In this document: positions 6,540-6,714 of the stretch, one piece after another | Layout of the letters: each line of letters starts with the position of its first letter | How positions within the stretch are numbered: the first letter of the stretch is position 1 | Assembly (NCBI GenBank): GCA_945882005.1 | Contig: CAMCWG010000165.1 | Span: forward strand, 1 to 6,714 | Source: Bordetella parapertussis | Lineage (GTDB): Bacteria; Pseudomonadota; Gammaproteobacteria; Burkholderiales; Burkholderiaceae_B | Direction of reading: 5' to 3' | Length of the DNA: 6,714 nucleotides | Made by a program: the position numbers and the translations under genes | Notes under the pieces: model-generated | Database searches by the model: none | The model's input: the letters and a program-made list of their open reading frames with translations, nothing else | Told to the model about the DNA's origin: nothing

Positions 6540-6714
6540 TCAACCTTTTTTGCTATTCGCTTCTAAAAACGCCAACACGGCATTGCGATGCTCGGTGCTG
6601 GTGTAGCAAATACCTTGTGCCTGACTGCCCTGCGCGAAGACTTGGTGCGCGGTGGACTCGTAGGACTGATTCAAAATTGTTTTAGAAAGCGCCAGGGCCG
6701 TGCCTGAACCGCGG
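6540..6714 (-). CDS. Enoyl-CoA hydratase/isomerase (crotonase) family, C-terminal fragment (N-terminus off the right edge)
   Basis: A frame enters from the right edge (first full codon at 6713-6711) and ends at the TGA at 6542-6540, giving 57 residues beginning RGSGTALALSKTILNQSYE. The pattern matches the crotonase C-terminus: an ALALSK helix after the active-site domain, a helix with a Gln-rich stretch (FAQGSQAQ), then TSTEHRNAVLAFLEANSKK, equivalent to the common ...D..EG..AFLEKR... tail. The catalytic oxyanion-hole and acid residues are upstream of the window, so hydratase cannot be separated from isomerase or another crotonase activity. It is the upstream partner of the acyl-CoA synthetase, with only 6 bases between them. 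Confidence 0.8.
   Translation of the reverse strand, partial: RGSGTALALSKTILNQSYESTAHQVFAQGSQAQGICYTSTEHRNAVLAFLEANSKKG
6544..6551 (-). promoter_or_regulatory. Ribosome binding site of the acyl-CoA synthetase, inside the crotonase 3' end
   Basis: AAAAAAGG (6551-6544) lies 10 bases before the synthetase ATG and is built from the last Lys-Lys-Gly codons of the crotonase. It overlaps by one base a small perfect inverted repeat, GTTG-ATG-CAAC (6534-6544), which spans the crotonase stop. This arrangement suggests coupled translation. Confidence 0.55.

Overview
All genes in this window lie on the minus strand, so the biological order runs from high to low coordinates. The gene types and protein style (fused ADP-forming acyl-CoA synthetase next to a crotonase, an outer-membrane-type lipoprotein, Tat and Sec signal peptides) point to a Gram-negative proteobacterium. 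A betaproteobacterium of the Burkholderiales type is my best guess, from protein style only.

Right part (4431-6714): the last 57 codons of an enoyl-CoA hydratase/isomerase (crotonase) are followed after 6 bases by a complete 700-residue NDP-forming acyl-CoA synthetase (acetate-CoA ligase, ADP-forming type). These two form a tight cytoplasmic acyl-CoA operon. Base composition here is fairly G+C rich: hand counts of two 60-base lines give 33/60 and 35/60.

A 197-base intergenic gap (4234-4430) holds a weak terminator-like hairpin just after the synthetase and a perfect 10-bp tandem repeat. I could not find a convincing promoter in it.

Left part (1-4233): three genes with clearly lower G+C (27/60, 27/60 and 25/60 in three sampled lines) and the look of one operon. 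In order these are a lipoprotein of the inosine/uridine-preferring nucleoside hydrolase superfamily, a Sec-exported 358-residue protein I do not recognise, and the first 694 residues of a Tat-exported molybdopterin-binding subunit of the xanthine dehydrogenase/aldehyde oxidase family. The last one runs off the left edge. The second and third genes overlap by 14 bases.

All three left-hand products carry export signals. The most interesting reading is an extracytoplasmic pathway: a nucleoside-like substrate is hydrolysed at the cell envelope and the released N-heterocyclic base is hydroxylated by an exported molybdenum enzyme, with the unknown protein as partner. This is inference from co-location, families and signal peptides. 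The hydrolase also has substitutions at expected active-site positions, so its true substrate may differ. No RNA genes, CRISPR arrays or insertion sequences were seen.
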